Positions 1 to 12,347 of a stretch of DNA of 64,000 nt are shown in pieces (position 1 is the stretch's first letter; each line of letters starts with the position of its first letter). The DNA comes from Rhytidiadelphus loreus (lineage: Eukaryota; Streptophyta; Bryopsida; Hypnales; Hylocomiaceae), in NCBI GenBank assembly GCA_947034895.1, contig OX344765.1:3911001-3975000 (forward strand). Reading direction: 5' to 3'. A program made the position numbers and the translations under genes. A model generated the notes under the pieces. That model saw only the letters and a program-made list of their open reading frames with translations, was not told the DNA's origin and did no database searches.

Positions 1-155
1 CACAGGAGCTCATCTCATAATTGACGCTGTGAGGCTACCCTGCTATTGCAGTGCTTTGGAAGTGTATCTCTAATCTTGGGTGTAGTTGGAAATTTCTAAC
101 CCCTGGTTTTATTATTGTGTGTAGAGAACGGACTAACGTTATTAGAGCTGCCAAT

Positions 156-2075
156 ATGAATCATAAACTCAAAGTGCTCGTCGTGGGTTGTAGCAGCGGA
201 GTAGGTCTTGAGGTAAACCTCTGCACTACTACTCTTGTGCAGGAGGAATAATGCTTACAAAAGTAGACTGCAATGGCGGCATGCCAAAACAGTCTGGACT
301 TCTATGTGCAATTACATAGATTTAGGGCTTGGCGGGTATTCAGTTGTGATTTATATAACATGTGGCTTATTATGTACATTTACTTTCCCATTGATATAGG
401 TAAATCTAATGCCTAATGGATTAGTGCTCGTGAGGGAACTCTACCTGCCTTTGTGTGACGTTTGCGAGTCCTGTTTTGTGCATGTTAGTCCTGACGGAAC
501 GAGGACATGTTGCAGGTTGCGAAAACTCTACTGACATCAGGGGATAAATTTCAAGTTTATGGTTTAGTGCGAAATAAGGAAAGGGCTGCTAAAGCTATTG
601 GTAAGCTTTTATTTTACTCATGTAATTGGGTTATCAGTTCTACAATTTCAAACTTGAGTACTTCCTGCATTTTTGTTCCAAGGCTATTGGTAAGCTAATT
701 AGTTATTGGGTAATCCCCAATTAGCTTACCAATAACTAGTTAGTAACTGATTCAAATTTAAAGTTATTTAATTGATATCCCAATTGGTGGCTATGGCTTA
801 TCCGTAATACGTGACTTCTGTTCTGAAGCAGCCTATGGGTCATCGAGAGTAACCTTCGTTCAAGGAGATGTCACGAAGCCCGAGACTCTAGTCCCGGCCT
901 GCCAGGAAATGGACGCAATTGTGTGTACCATAGGAGCAAGAGCAGGATGGCGTCTCCCTTGTTGGAACAACGACAGCCCAAAATATGTGGATTTCCTAGG
1001 CGTGAAGAACTTGGCGGAAGCAGCTGCTTCTGTTGGGGTACATTCCTTTGGAATCTCTGGCGGTTACTGAATGCATGGTTGTGGCTTTTCTGTCATCACT
1101 TGTTTATTCTTTGAGTTGGGATGGCATATGTTGTGTTGTTAATGAACGTGTTTGGGACTTCTTTGAATCTGTCTAATTCGCCTTTCTTATATAGGTCCAA
1201 AAATTCGTGCTCGTGTCTTCTGTGGCCGTGACGAGGACCTGTGATACGATTTCTTGCCTACTGAACTCATTGTACGGGCGTGTACTTCGATGGAAACTCA
1301 AGGTAAAGTTTCAGTAGACTGTCGTCTAGGTTTCATATTTTAAGGTGGGTATGTATCATGCATGTTAATCTTAGTGGACGTGGTTGCGTCTTTCATGTAA
1401 GCTCGTCACTAGTGGTTTCCTAGTGTTGTGCATCTTTAACGCGCATTGTGTATCCGTCTCCACGTCTTATTACAGGGAGAAGAAGCAGTAAGGAGAGCGT
1501 TCAGGCACGAAGATTTAGCGTACTATATTATCAGACCTGGAAGACTTGTTAATAACCTCGGTGGCATTCTTGGCCTTACATTTGAACAAGGTAATTGAAT
1601 TTTATCTTAGGCAGATGGTTTCTTGGGAACATTCATTCGTATCTGTGCATGTGCTTTAAGCTCTTAGTTGTACGCTCTTCCGTTATTTAGTTTACTGCGC
1701 AGTTGCTTCCATCGTGAACTGATGTGTTTCACGATGGGGCTTGCATGCGACTTCCTCTGTGTAGATGTTGAGTTGCTCTTTATTCATCTCAGGCCATCGT
1801 GTCACGAAACTGTGCCCGTTCTCTCTTGCAAGGTAGCCATTGACTGTTACATTCAATGTTCAGGTGATCAAGGGAAAGGGTCTATCAATCGGATTGATGT
1901 CGCAGCTGTCGCGGTGGCCTGTGTTGAGGGTCATTGCACACCAGATGTTACCTTCGAAGTTTTCAATAGCAGAAATAAGTATGCACCTTTGGAGGATTTA
2001 AACAAGTTATACACCCTAGATTCAGATGAGCCTGTGTTGGAAGATTCAGAGATTACTGGCAGACTTTTACCCTGA
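156..2075 (+). CDS. NAD(P)-binding Rossmann-fold protein, atypical SDR (NmrA/At5g02240-like)
   Basis: Six exons join in frame: 156-212, 516-600, 832-1037, 1195-1302, 1476-1590, 1864-2075 (TGA), giving about 260 residues, close to the roughly 250 usual for plant atypical SDRs of the At5g02240 type. The N-terminus KVLVVGCSSGVG is the glycine-rich dinucleotide-binding turn after strand beta-1. Later come FVQGDVTKPETL (adenine-side acidic loop), the FVLVSSVAV strand, RVLRWKLKGEEAVR in place of the classical YxxxK helix, and YYIIRPGRL. The family are oxidoreductase-like NAD(P) binders, often plastidic; the substrate cannot be read from sequence. The open frame continues upstream from ATG 156 to an acceptor-like TAG at 122-124, so a leader exon may lie outside the window. 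Intron phases (0,1,0,0,1) agree throughout. The family is firm; the exact start is not. Confidence 0.85.
591..740. repeat. Duplicated splice-donor sequence and 15-bp hairpin in SDR intron 2
   Basis: The exon 2/intron junction (AAAGCTATTG|GTAAGCT, 591-607) recurs as aaggctattggtaagct at about 681-697. This second copy begins a perfect inverted repeat: attggtaagctaatt pairs with aattagcttaccaat about 20 nt downstream. The intron therefore has two nearly identical donors, one inside a strong hairpin. Confidence 0.7.
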
Positions 2076-3200
2076 TTGTTGCATTTGGTTAAGCATTCAT
2101 TTTTTTATTTTTTTTAAAATTTCAGACTTCAAATCAGAAAATGGCTAAAAGTTGAGGAGACATCCTTAAAGTGAAAATGTGCAGGTCTGATTATTTCAGG
2201 CAATTTGTAGTTCTTAGTTGTATTGTCTTAGTTTTAAATAACTCTACTCTTGTTTATAGGCAATTGCTTGACAATTCCAGCGTTCCAACTGCATCTCTTG
2301 ATGCCGGTCGTATTACATCAGTAGATCAGTTTTGGTGGGGATAATTGTAATTGCAATTTATGTGCGGTGGACCTGTAAACCATTGCGGAGTGAAGCGCAA
2401 CAATCTTAGGTTCTGTTAACTTGGTGTTATGCCATTTGTACCAAGTTTGAAGAATACGTTACTCCTTTAAGTTTTCCTTTGTAGTACTGACATGATTATA
2501 GCAACATCGACTAGTTCTATTGTGAACAAAGCAATCTCTCTGCATTTTTGTTATATACACTTTGCTTGTTCGCAATGATACACTTTGCTTCCACTTATTG
2601 ATATGATACTGCTTACATTATACGTAATGATAGGATACTCTGCATTATTGTGAAAAAAGCCTGCGTGTTCACAGTACCTGAGAGATCATGTACTGAAATG
2701 CTGACCTGTCAATGTTGTGGTCTTGCTGCTCACACAGGTAGTATTGTAGTAATAGGGTGAAGTAGGCCAGACAAATCATTCAAACGCAGAACAAATAGTT
2801 GAAACTTGGAAGATTCAATTTTGTCCTTTTCTTGGGTCCCACCTAGTTGTTTACATTAACCCTTGCAGGACGACCGGGTGACCTTGGAAATCATCCCTTT
2901 TCATTACCGTGTAAATCATTGGCTTAAGAAATAGCATAAGCACTCGTTGGAAGTCAAATGACTACAGAAAACCTTCCCTTTTCACAACAAAATTTTGAGG
3001 ATGAATATAGTTGCAACTTTGTCCTATTAGAAGGATTCCCCATCATCCATTGGACGCCAAATGTCCGTGTTGACATTTACATGTTAATTTACATTTAACA
3101 TATACAAGAGAATGTGGAAGAGTGAGTTTTTTTCATGTCAAAAGGACTAATTTTTACTTGACCTTATATGTTATTTTTGTTACCCTACCTCCCGTAGTGA
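2076..3200. other. SDR 3' flank with a dispersed repeat copy
   Basis: The first few hundred bases are the likely 3' UTR of the SDR. From about 2857 a TTAACCCTTGCAGGACG start is followed by a segment (GGGTGACCTTGGAAATC, then CCCTTTTCATTACCGTGT) that recurs nearly unchanged at about 57120-57170 in the same orientation. No coding signal was seen. Confidence 0.5.
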
Positions 3201-3204
3201 TCAA

Positions 3205-3420
3205 GGTGGATTGACCCCCTCCCTCAGCCTTACTAGGGGTGCATGTAAAAAAAAAGTCCCCTATTTTGGGCTGTTCTAGGGTATATTCTTGACCTCTGTA
3301 ACTAATTTGGGGTCTCTGATCTCAAAAATGAAATAAAATTTTGCAAAAAAATTCATGTGCAAAAAATAAATAATTCCAGGGTTTGCCCGCAAGGCCGAGC
3401 GAGGGGGTCAGTTCACTCTG
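3205..3420. mobile_element. MITE-like element, copy 1 of 3
   Basis: The left end reads ggattgaccccctccctc and the right end gagcgagggggtcagttcac; their reverse complements match as imperfect terminal inverted repeats. The interior (GTAAAAAAAAAGTCCCC, then AATTTGGGGTCTCTGAT) is shared with the next two elements in the same orientation. No coding capacity. Confidence 0.6.
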
Positions 3421-3685
3421 ACCCCCCCAACCATGACTTCACTAAGATTCATCAAAAATTCTTGGAGAATTGAGATGTGGTGCTCTCTTCTTGGCCGTCT
3501 ATGGCTAACAGAGCTCCTATTGTTGGAGAATTGAGAATGCCCATTCTTCTCTTCCAAAGGTGAAGAATGGACGTTAAAAAAAATTCTTGAAGAATTTTTT
3601 CATCTCTACCGTGTGCTGCTTTCACTCCTACTTGTAGCACCTTTGGAATTCCAAAGATATCACCAAGAGCTCCAGATTGGGGCCA

Positions 3686-3901
3686 GGGTGAACCGACCCC
3701 CTCATTGCCTTGTCCATGGGTTATTGTGAAAAAAAGCCCCTAATTTTTAGTGTGATTTTTCTAATCTCTATACCTCCCCTAGCTAATTCGGGGCCATTGA
3801 TTGCAAACCGGAATTTAGAATTAGCAAATTTTATCAATCTGATTGCAAATACCAAATTCCACAATGTTTTCCCTAGGGGTAAAACGGGGCAATGAGGGGG
3901 T
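3686..3901. mobile_element. MITE-like element, copy 2 of 3
   Basis: The termini accgaccccctcattgcc and ggcaatgagggggtt are inverted repeats. The interior AAAAAAAGCCCCTAATTTT and CTAGCTAATTCGGGGCC matches copies 1 and 3. It abuts copy 3 directly. Confidence 0.6.
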
Positions 3902-3902
3902 T

Positions 3903-4135
3903 GGGGTGAACTGACCCCCTCACTCGTCTCCCCTAAGTCAGTCCAGGGGGTGCAAGTAAAAAAAAGCCCCCCTATTTTGTGCCCAGAAAACGTATGCTCT
4001 ACATCTCACCTAGCTAATTTGGGGCCTCTGATTGCAAATATGAATTCAAAAATTGAAAATTTTATTGTGCGTGGAAAATTTATAAAAAAATTCAGGGTTT
4101 TTCTTCGGAGATGAGCGAGGGGATCAGTTCACCCC
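3903..4135. mobile_element. MITE-like element, copy 3 of 3
   Basis: This is the best preserved copy. GGGGTGAACTGACCCCCTCA on the left pairs with GAGGGGATCAGTTCACCCC on the right (about 20 bp, one mismatch). It is a non-coding element of about 233 bp in the same orientation as copies 1 and 2. Confidence 0.7.
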
Positions 4136-4947
4136 GGCCTCACTTGAATTGTGTTGCTTTACCCCCATCTAGCTTTGCAAGGTCAAACCCATCCTCTAAT
4201 TTCCGTTCTCCATGCTCCACACACCTGTCCATAAAGGGGTGCCACACCTTCATGCACAATGGCTCTAGTTTTTCTCTCACCAACTTCTCATCCTTCATAG
4301 AAAATTTCATTTGTGGAGAAGGTGTGACTACAGTAAGTTACCCCTAATCGGTTTCAATCAACTGAAATCAACTTTCGTCGACTGAGTTGTTTGTAAGGAA
4401 GCTTCCGTCAAGGTATCCCTGCACAGTCAGTCACTCACAGTCATTGATTGAACCAATGGCTTTCCTTGTCTCAGTCTCTCAGATCTGCATTATGATAGGC
4501 CGCCCGTTGTTGCGTCGTCTCTCTCAGTCGACACCCTCGTCTCCACCCAACCAATCTGACCTGTGTAAAACCTTGGACCAATGGCGACACAGATTTGCCG
4601 GACTGTAAGGCGATTGGAAGAATAATTTCAGACAAAAGTAGGAAAAAACAGTAAGAAATATGTACATCGAAGTTCGAGCGAGACGGAACTACATCCAATC
4701 CCAAAGCCTGCACGTTTCCGCACAAATATCTTTTCCTTCATATACTCTCAGTTCGATCACACATGCTTCGCACTTCCTGCACATCCTCATCTAGCAGCGC
4801 AGTCTAGCTACATCCTTATTAGGCTGGGGCCCGTACGTAAATTAGAAGACAACCTCAAGCCCCACCCTGCGGAAGACGAGATTGTACAGAGATAGATTCC
4901 AGTTTTCCTGCTAGCTCGGGGTGTTGTTGAGTTGCGTGAGGGTGGCC
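4136..4947. other. PHS1 upstream region
   Basis: About 800 bp between the MITE cluster and the PHS1 start codon. It presumably contains the promoter and 5' UTR, but no convincing TATA box or known plant cis element was picked out. Short open frames here show no recognisable domain. Confidence 0.4.
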
Positions 4948-7900
4948 ATGGGGACTGTAGCACCAGCTGGGGGGGTGGGCGGACTCGTCATTGCAGTAGC
5001 AAGCTCTCCATCCTTGCGGAGAGAGAGCAGTCTGGGATCCAGTTGCAGTTGGAAAATGTCGTCTGTTGTGACGGGCGCCAGGATGAGGAGCGTGGACGGG
5101 ACTGGTGAATTGCAGCGCCCGAGCGGCCTCATTCGAGCTGTGGCTAGTGAGCCCCGCGCCGTGAAAAAAACCGCGCTGGGGTCCGAGCAAGGTGATATAT
5201 CGATTCACGTCTTTTAATTTCAGATATTCGCAGTCATCATATACATCTGAAAATCTTCACAGCTTCTTTCTCGGAAGATTGATTCAAGTTTGTGTTTCCT
5301 GGATAAGCTAGTCCGGGTAATGTGGATAAGACCGTCGCCGCATTTCGGGTGACGGACGCTGGAATTCGCTAGTTGGCCCGTGTGTGGTGTCTTTTCAATT
5401 GTGTTGTAGTGTAGTTCGTTTGCTTTTGCGTTTCAATGTAGTTTGAAACGTGTCGGTGGAGAAGTTCTGTGGGTCTTCCTTTGCTCTGTACCTGGTTTTT
5501 GGTTGCTGTGCTTTGTTGTTGCAATGTGGGCGGTGTTTCGTTCGCGACAACATCGAGATTCAATGTACAACAAGTCGTGTTCTAGTGAAATGCAAGGTAG
5601 TGTGGCGAAGCTCGTCTCACGCGCTTCCGTGCGCGGGGAACATTGCGTGTTTGTAGAGCTTGTTCCCTGCGAGTGCCAAACAATTAGATTGAACTGTGAT
5701 TGTGTTAATGTGAGCAACTCCACCGCCGTTTTCGTGGCGACCACTGATGTTTGGTGTTTGTGTGAGATGCCAGATGTGCAGCCCCAGGCTAACCCTTTGT
5801 CGACCGACCCCAATGGAATTGCCTCCAACATCAAGTACCATGCGGATTTCACGCCTTCGTTCTCGCCCTATAAGTTCGAGTTGAAGCAAGCGTATTTCGC
5901 CACAGCGGAGAGCTTGCGAGACACGTTAGTCGAGAGATGGAACCAGACTTTTAAGCACTTCTCCAAGGAGAATGCCAAGACTATCCATTACCTGTCCATG
6001 GAGTTTCTACAGGTGATTAATTAACCTGTTCTAATCAAACCTGTTTGAAATTGAAGTTAATTGTCCTCCTAGGGTTCCTTTTTTACTTTACCTTGACATT
6101 TCCGTGAGTTTTTTGCAAAATCAATTTTTCAGTATTTGGTTGTTTTAGAGAGAATCCTTGCCTGCCTTATTTCCAAAAGTTCGGATATTTCGTTATTTTG
6201 ATTTGTTGCCGTTTATACAGGGGAGAGCTTTGCTGAACGCTGTTGGCAATCTGGAGCTGAAGGATGAATACTCTGAAGCTCTTCACAAACTTGGACATGA
6301 CCTCGAGGCTGTTGCTGAGCAGGTGCGAAACATTTCTAGTTTACAGCATTCTTTGTTTGATTTTCCTCTTTTGTAGTGGTGATCAACTGATCATGTTGCA
6401 TCCAATCGAGTTTGTCTTACTTATTGCCATTTTAGATTCCACTGCACGAAGCGATAACAAGAAATCCCACACTCAATTTTTATTGGTTTTATCTTGTTAA
6501 ATTGTTCTCTGTTGACTTGACAAGCATCTAAGTAATTAGAATGAGCATGGAGAGGTGGCGCTTACGAGGCTTCAATGTGGCATGCTAAAAATCAATTTGG
6601 GGTAGCAAGCTTCAAGCTACCTCTTTCAGGTGGCTGGGACATTTGTTACTTCAATTGTGTCATAAATGCAACAGATTAGTTTAAGCTTGTTATCTCACCC
6701 CTAGTTGCGCATGATGAGATGCTGTGAATGTTTTAGAGAACTTGGTTTTAAGTTGGGATTAGTCACCTATTGCCTCAATAGCGTTATAAATGCAATGGAT
6801 TATTTTAGACCTGATATCTCTCCTCTAGTTTGCACATGATGTTGACTCAAATTTGAAGCTTGTTTTTTAAGCTTGCTGCTGCAACCTGTGCAACCTAAAG
6901 TGATCCTTATTTTGTCGATACAGCTTAACACTTCAAACTGAAGTCAAATGTCAAAAATAAATAGATCTTACTATAAGGCCATGGATTCTTCAGAAGAGCC
7001 TCTTCACTACTCAATGAAGTAAAAAATGCATCGTTACCGGGATAATTGTAACGTAGACCTAATGTATGCAGGAGCCGGATGCTGCTCTAGGAAACGGAGG
7101 TTTGGGAAGGCTAGCATCCTGCTTCCTGGACTCGCTGGCGACTTTGAATTACCCCGCTTGGGGTTACGGATTGCGTTACAAGTATGGCTTGTTCCAGCAA
7201 ACCATCACCAAGGACGGTCAGAAGGAGCAATGTGAGAAGTGGCTGGAGGTACAGTAGTTGCATCAACCTTGCTTGTGACTCTTTCATCTACGTTCTCCCT
7301 AGATTTGGGAGGATCCGAAAACGAAGACAAGAGTCCCATTTGTGATGGCAGAGTCCCCAAAGAAAGGCAGAGTTCCAAGGTGTTTTGCACGATCGATAAT
7401 GAGGTTTAACAGGTTGGGATCCATGGGTTTTGCAGATGGGTTACCCTTGGGAAATTCCCAGGAATGATATCTCTTACCCCATTAAGTTTTTCGGCAAGGT
7501 GGTGGACTCGTATGATGGGAAGAAGGAATGGGTGGGCGGTGAGAATGTGAGAGCCTTCGCTTACGACGTGCCAATTCCTGGCTTTCGTACCAAGAATACC
7601 ATCAGTTTACGGTTATGGTCCACCCGAGTGGCCGCTGAGGACTTCGACCTTTCGGCATTCAATGCTGGCGATTACAGTAAGGCTGCTCAAGCGCATGCCA
7701 ATGCTGAAAGAGTATGCCTACCGTGACCCTCATTGCCATGCTTAAGTTCGGGTACCGCTTTGAACAAGTTGTGTGGATGTACAGTACATCGGTTAAGAGA
7801 ACAATCACAAGCTTGGCTTCTTGTACGAATAACTTGGAACGATTCTGTGGTTTTCGCTGCTGCTGCAGATTTGTTATGTTCTCTACCCTGGGGATGCAAC

Positions 7901-10900
7901 AGAAGAAGGGAAGCTGCTGCGGTTGAAGCAGCAGTACACGCTCTGCTCTGCCTCCATTCAAGATATTATTGTGCGGTTCAAGGAGAGGTCAGGAGGGGAA
8001 ATCAATTGGGATGCTTTCCCTTCCAAAGTGGCGATTCAAATGAACGATACGCACCCTACTCTGTGTGTTCCCGAGTTGCTGCGAATCCTCATCGATGAAG
8101 AAGACCTTGCCTGGGATCAAGCTTGGAAGATTACTCAAGCGTGAGGCTCTCTTTTGGTATTTAATTATTACTTGCTGTATTTTTAACATGCTCTTGATTT
8201 CACACTCAAATGCTCCTGGAGGACGGTGTGTTGATTTTTTCTATGTTCTTGCAGGACTGTTGCGTATACGAACCATACTGTCCTCCCTGAAGCGTTGGAG
8301 AAGTGGCCTTTGATCGCTTTCCAGAAGCTGTTGCCACGCCACGTGCAAATCATTGAGACGATTGATGACCAGGTGCTAATCTGAGCCTTGTTAAGGACTC
8401 GTGGTTTGAAAGTGATTAAATTTGATTCATGGTGTTGTGACAGAACGTAGTTTAGATGGGGTCAATCTTTTTATCAAAAAAAAGCAGTGAAGAGCATTGT
8501 CTGGTGGTCAAAAAATTAATGAAATTGGACTAAAGAAAGCCAGCATATTATTACTTTCTGAAACAGGTTCAAAAAACCATGAGACCCAATTTGGGCTTCT
8601 TTGGTTCATTAGGGGACAAATGACGCGAATGCTTCATCCATACCTGGAAATGCATTATTAGGTAAATTAAATTACATTTGTTTTGATGTTAGATGCGAAT
8701 GTTGGTGTTGGTGTTATTGCAGTTCATGACGTTTGTTGCCAGCAAGGTCGACAAGTCAGAGCTGGAGGCGAAGATTGCAAGCATGAGGGTTCTTGAGAAC
8801 ATTGACCTTCCTGCCTCAATAAAATCTCTTATTCCACCGAAGCCAGTGAAAGAAAAAGTGAAGAAGACAACGAAAAAACCATCTACAAATGGTGATGCCG
8901 CAACTGCCCAAGCGGCCGTGGACAAAGAAGTAGTAGAGGAAGAAGAAGAAGAAGAGGAAGCTGTCCCTGAGAAACCTGCTGCCACAGTACGAATGGCCAA
9001 CTTGTGTGTGATTGCTGGGCATAAAGTAAACGGAGTCGCAGCTATTCACAGCAAAATTGTGATAGACGAAGTGTTTAACGATTTTTACAAGGTAGGTGTA
9101 ATCCTTTCATTGGGAACTTTTTATCATGGAGAGTCATGTCCTACAACTTGACCAGCACTAGTGAAAACACCCATCCCCAAGAGTGGGTATCCTAAGAAAT
9201 CTAGCCACGTTACATTTGGCATAATTTATGTTAGAAATCGTCTTAAATATTGTTACAATTGGTAGGTACTAGGGTTAATATGATGCAGCGGCTAGATTAA
9301 CATTTAGAGGGAGACGATGAGCTCCTTCATCGGCGTATGTGTAGAGGAATATCGTGTGTTCAATATTTCTGGGTGGTTTGGGTCTACAGCTCTGGCCTGA
9401 AAAGTTCCAGAACAAGACCAACGGCGTGACCCCAAGAAGGTGGCTGTCATTCTGCAACCCTGAACTCAGTGCAGTCATTACGAAGTGGCTTGGCTCCGAG
9501 GAGTGGGTTCTGGACACCAAGCAATTAGCCGGCCTCCGCAGCGTACGCAATTGTCCTTCACTCCCAAAGCATCAGACTCCTTTCATTCCTCCTGTCTGGT
9601 TTGGTCTTCGTCATAAACCTCTGAAGGACCAAAGATTCATAGTTTTCAAAATGCGCATGCCCAATTTGTGAAAAGTACAATTCCGATGGGACGATCTTTA
9701 CATCACTAGAATCACTGACGAACATGATTTCGTGTGATGGTCGAAAGAAGAAATAAAATGGGACGAAAGAATTCTCTGTGTACATGACCTACACAAGAGT
9801 GCTAAAAAAAGCATGAAGCTGATCTGGTCCTCTAGGGGTTAATGCAATTTGAGCTCTTACAAGCTAGACACTACACTAGAGCACCCATTTGATCTGAGAT
9901 TTTTTCATTTGGTGTGACAGTTCGCAGATAACAAAGAGCTGCAACAGGAGTGGACGGAAGCCAAGGTAGCTAGAAAGCAAAAACTGGCGGCGTACATCCT
10001 TGCCAAGACTGGATACACAATCAATCCCAACGCACTCTTTGATATCCAGGTGGGTACCGCCAGTTCCACATTGAAGATGCACTTGATATAATTTTGGCGC
10101 TAATAGAGTTATCCTTAAATTTCAACACCGTTTTATTGAGCTACCAAAAAATAGGCCTGCCAACACCTATGAATCACGATATTGTTCACTCAATTCACAG
10201 ACTCTTGCGTTTCCACTGTAACAAGTTCAGCACGCCCACCTGAAATTCGAAGTTGTGATATGCAATGCTATATAATCGAATAAATGAATATTCCCTATTA
10301 ATTTAATCTTATGTCATCTCCTGCTGAACAGGTGAAGCGTATTCATGAATACAAGAGGCAACTGCTGAACATCATGGGGGTCATCTACCGATACAAGAAG
10401 ATGAAAGAGATGACAGACAAGGAGATGACAGACAAGTATGTGCCGCGTGTAGTCATGTTCGGTGGGAAAGCGTTTGCCACCTACTGGCAAGCCAAACGAA
10501 TTGTGAAACTGATTACCGATGTTGCGGCTGTGGTGAACAATGACGCCGAAATTGGAGACTTGCTCAAGGTCATTATGGTGCCGGATTACAACGTCAGCGT
10601 TGCGGAGGTTCTCATTCCTGCAAGTGAACTCTCACAGCATATCAGGTATTCATACTTGTTCACAGCTATCGCTCCCACGGATTTTAGTCCGTTACTTGGG
10701 TCAGTTTGATTGCAATCGCGCCATTACAATTGGTAGTGTTACTGGTCAAATTTGTTAAATTGGCTTATTTTAGAACAACACCGAAGTTGTGACATCCAAG
10801 TGCTCAAGGCTCTAGAACTTGGACTGGTATTTAGATCAGAAGTTCCCGACCTGCCCTTGAAAAGTGCAAGTCTCTTGAAATTTCGCCCATTTTGACGACT

Positions 10901-12347
10901 TGGATGTTGTTTTGGTTAGAATTTGCCTTATTTGGCATTCCAGTTGGCAGCCTGGTTATCTAGAATACCTCGTGGGGTGTGGGTTTGTTACTAGTGTTGG
11001 GAAAGCTGCTCTGGTATCAAGAATGTATTGAGAATCTTTTTTGTATTCAGAATGTTTTGCTGCAGTGAACTCTCGTGCAAAATTGATTAGATTGTGGTGT
11101 CTGAGTTGCGAATTGTGGTTGGAGTTCAGTACTGCGGGGATGGAAGCCAGTGGAACAAGCAACATGAAATTTTCGTTCAACGGGTGCATCCTGATTGGCA
11201 CTTTGGATGGTGCTAATGTCGAAATTCGGGAGGAAGTGGGCGAGGACAATTTCTTCTTGTTCGGAGCCTATGCTCATGAGATTACTGGATTAAGGGCCGA
11301 CCGGGCAGCTGGCAAGGTATGCAGTTTGAATTTATATCTAACGATGTATGCAGTTCAGATTGTGAGGATAAACAGGCAGTGTGCAATTACACTGAAAGGG
11401 TGTCATTGAGTTTATTGCAGAAACTGGAATTGATTGGAGTCAGTTTGTAGATGAAATTAGTTGCCAAAATTGTCGGCTGAGGTTGGAGAGGCTGAAGGCC
11501 ATTATCGGACATAACTAGTGAGCATGTTTGCAATTGTGGACAATGAGAATGCAATTTTTTGGATCAATTCGAAAGGTCCGTCCACAAGTAGCTAGGCTAT
11601 ACTAGATAGCCTTCCCCTCCTTGGCGAACGAGAAAGTGACCTCTTTGCTGAGCGTGCAGGAAAAGCCTGTTAGAATTTCTCATTTTAACCCTGTTACGAT
11701 TGGATGTGATATCAGTTTGTGCCTGATCCAAGATTTGAAGAGGTGAAGAACTTCATCAGAAGTGGGGCATTTGGAGACTACGATTATAGTGAGCTTTTGG
11801 GTTCTTTGGAAGGCGACACGGGCTATGGAAAAGGAGACTATTTCTTGGTTGGACACGATTTTCCAGCCTACATTGAATGCCAAGACAAAGTTGATGAGGC
11901 GTACAGAGACCAGCAGGTACCCAACTGCACCTTAGCTTCTCTAATATGACTGCCTGGGGTCCCCAAAAAACATGAAGTCCTATGGCTTTGTTTGAATGTG
12001 TATAATGTACAGATAGTGTGACAAGTGTGCAGGATATTCCAGGATGTCAGTTTGAAGAGGTCCGAGTGTAATCCATCTCATTGTTTTTCTCAATATTCCT
12101 TAATTACCATTTGAAGAGCCCTTGCAATTACAGAGAATCAGCAGACTCTGTGTAATTGTAATATCTTCTTACGGTGCTGACAACTCCACCTGGTCGTCAT
12201 CCTCTTCACTAACCTAGACTTTTGCTGCAGAAATGGACGAGGATGTCAATTATGAACACTGCAGGATCATACACATTCAGCAGTGACCGCACCATCCATG
12301 AGTATGCCAAGGACATTTGGGAAATCACACCCTCACCCTTGGAGTGA
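4948..12347 (+). CDS. PHS1: Plastidial alpha-glucan (starch) phosphorylase, L-type
   Basis: Catalyses reversible phosphorolysis of alpha-1,4-glucans to glucose-1-phosphate in the plastid stroma, with pyridoxal phosphate (GT35). Fourteen exons: 4948-5191, 5774-6012, 6221-6322, 7072-7248, 7436-7711, 7869-8140, 8255-8372, 8723-9091, 9390-9542, 9921-10049, 10332-10645, 11130-11316, 11716-11916, 12231-12347. They sum to 2898 nt, 965 aa; the Arabidopsis enzyme is about 962 aa by recall. Exon 1 is a basic, Ser/Ala-rich transit peptide joined by phase-1 splicing to ...[11 protein letters not shown]. Visible motifs: [70 protein letters not shown], and the PLP-lysine block [14 protein letters not shown]. 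Exon 8 encodes the Lys/Glu-rich insertion between the halves that marks the plastidial L form. The acceptor of exon 2 is pyrimidine-poor; all other junctions are canonical. Function is very secure. Confidence 0.95.
8723..9091 (+). other. PHS1 exon 8 with the plastidial-type charged insertion
   Basis: Codes for a basic stretch ([12 protein letters not shown]), then an acidic run of about ten glutamates produced by a GAA/GAG-rich tract (about 8935-8962), placed before [12 protein letters not shown]. In L-type phosphorylases this insertion of about 70-80 residues interrupts the glucan-binding region and is absent from cytosolic isoforms. It assigns this gene to the plastidial clade. Confidence 0.85.

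Noticed and set aside
5433..5852. 139-codon minus-strand open frame
   Set aside because: Antisense shadow over PHS1 intron 1 and exon 2, which is explained on the plus strand.
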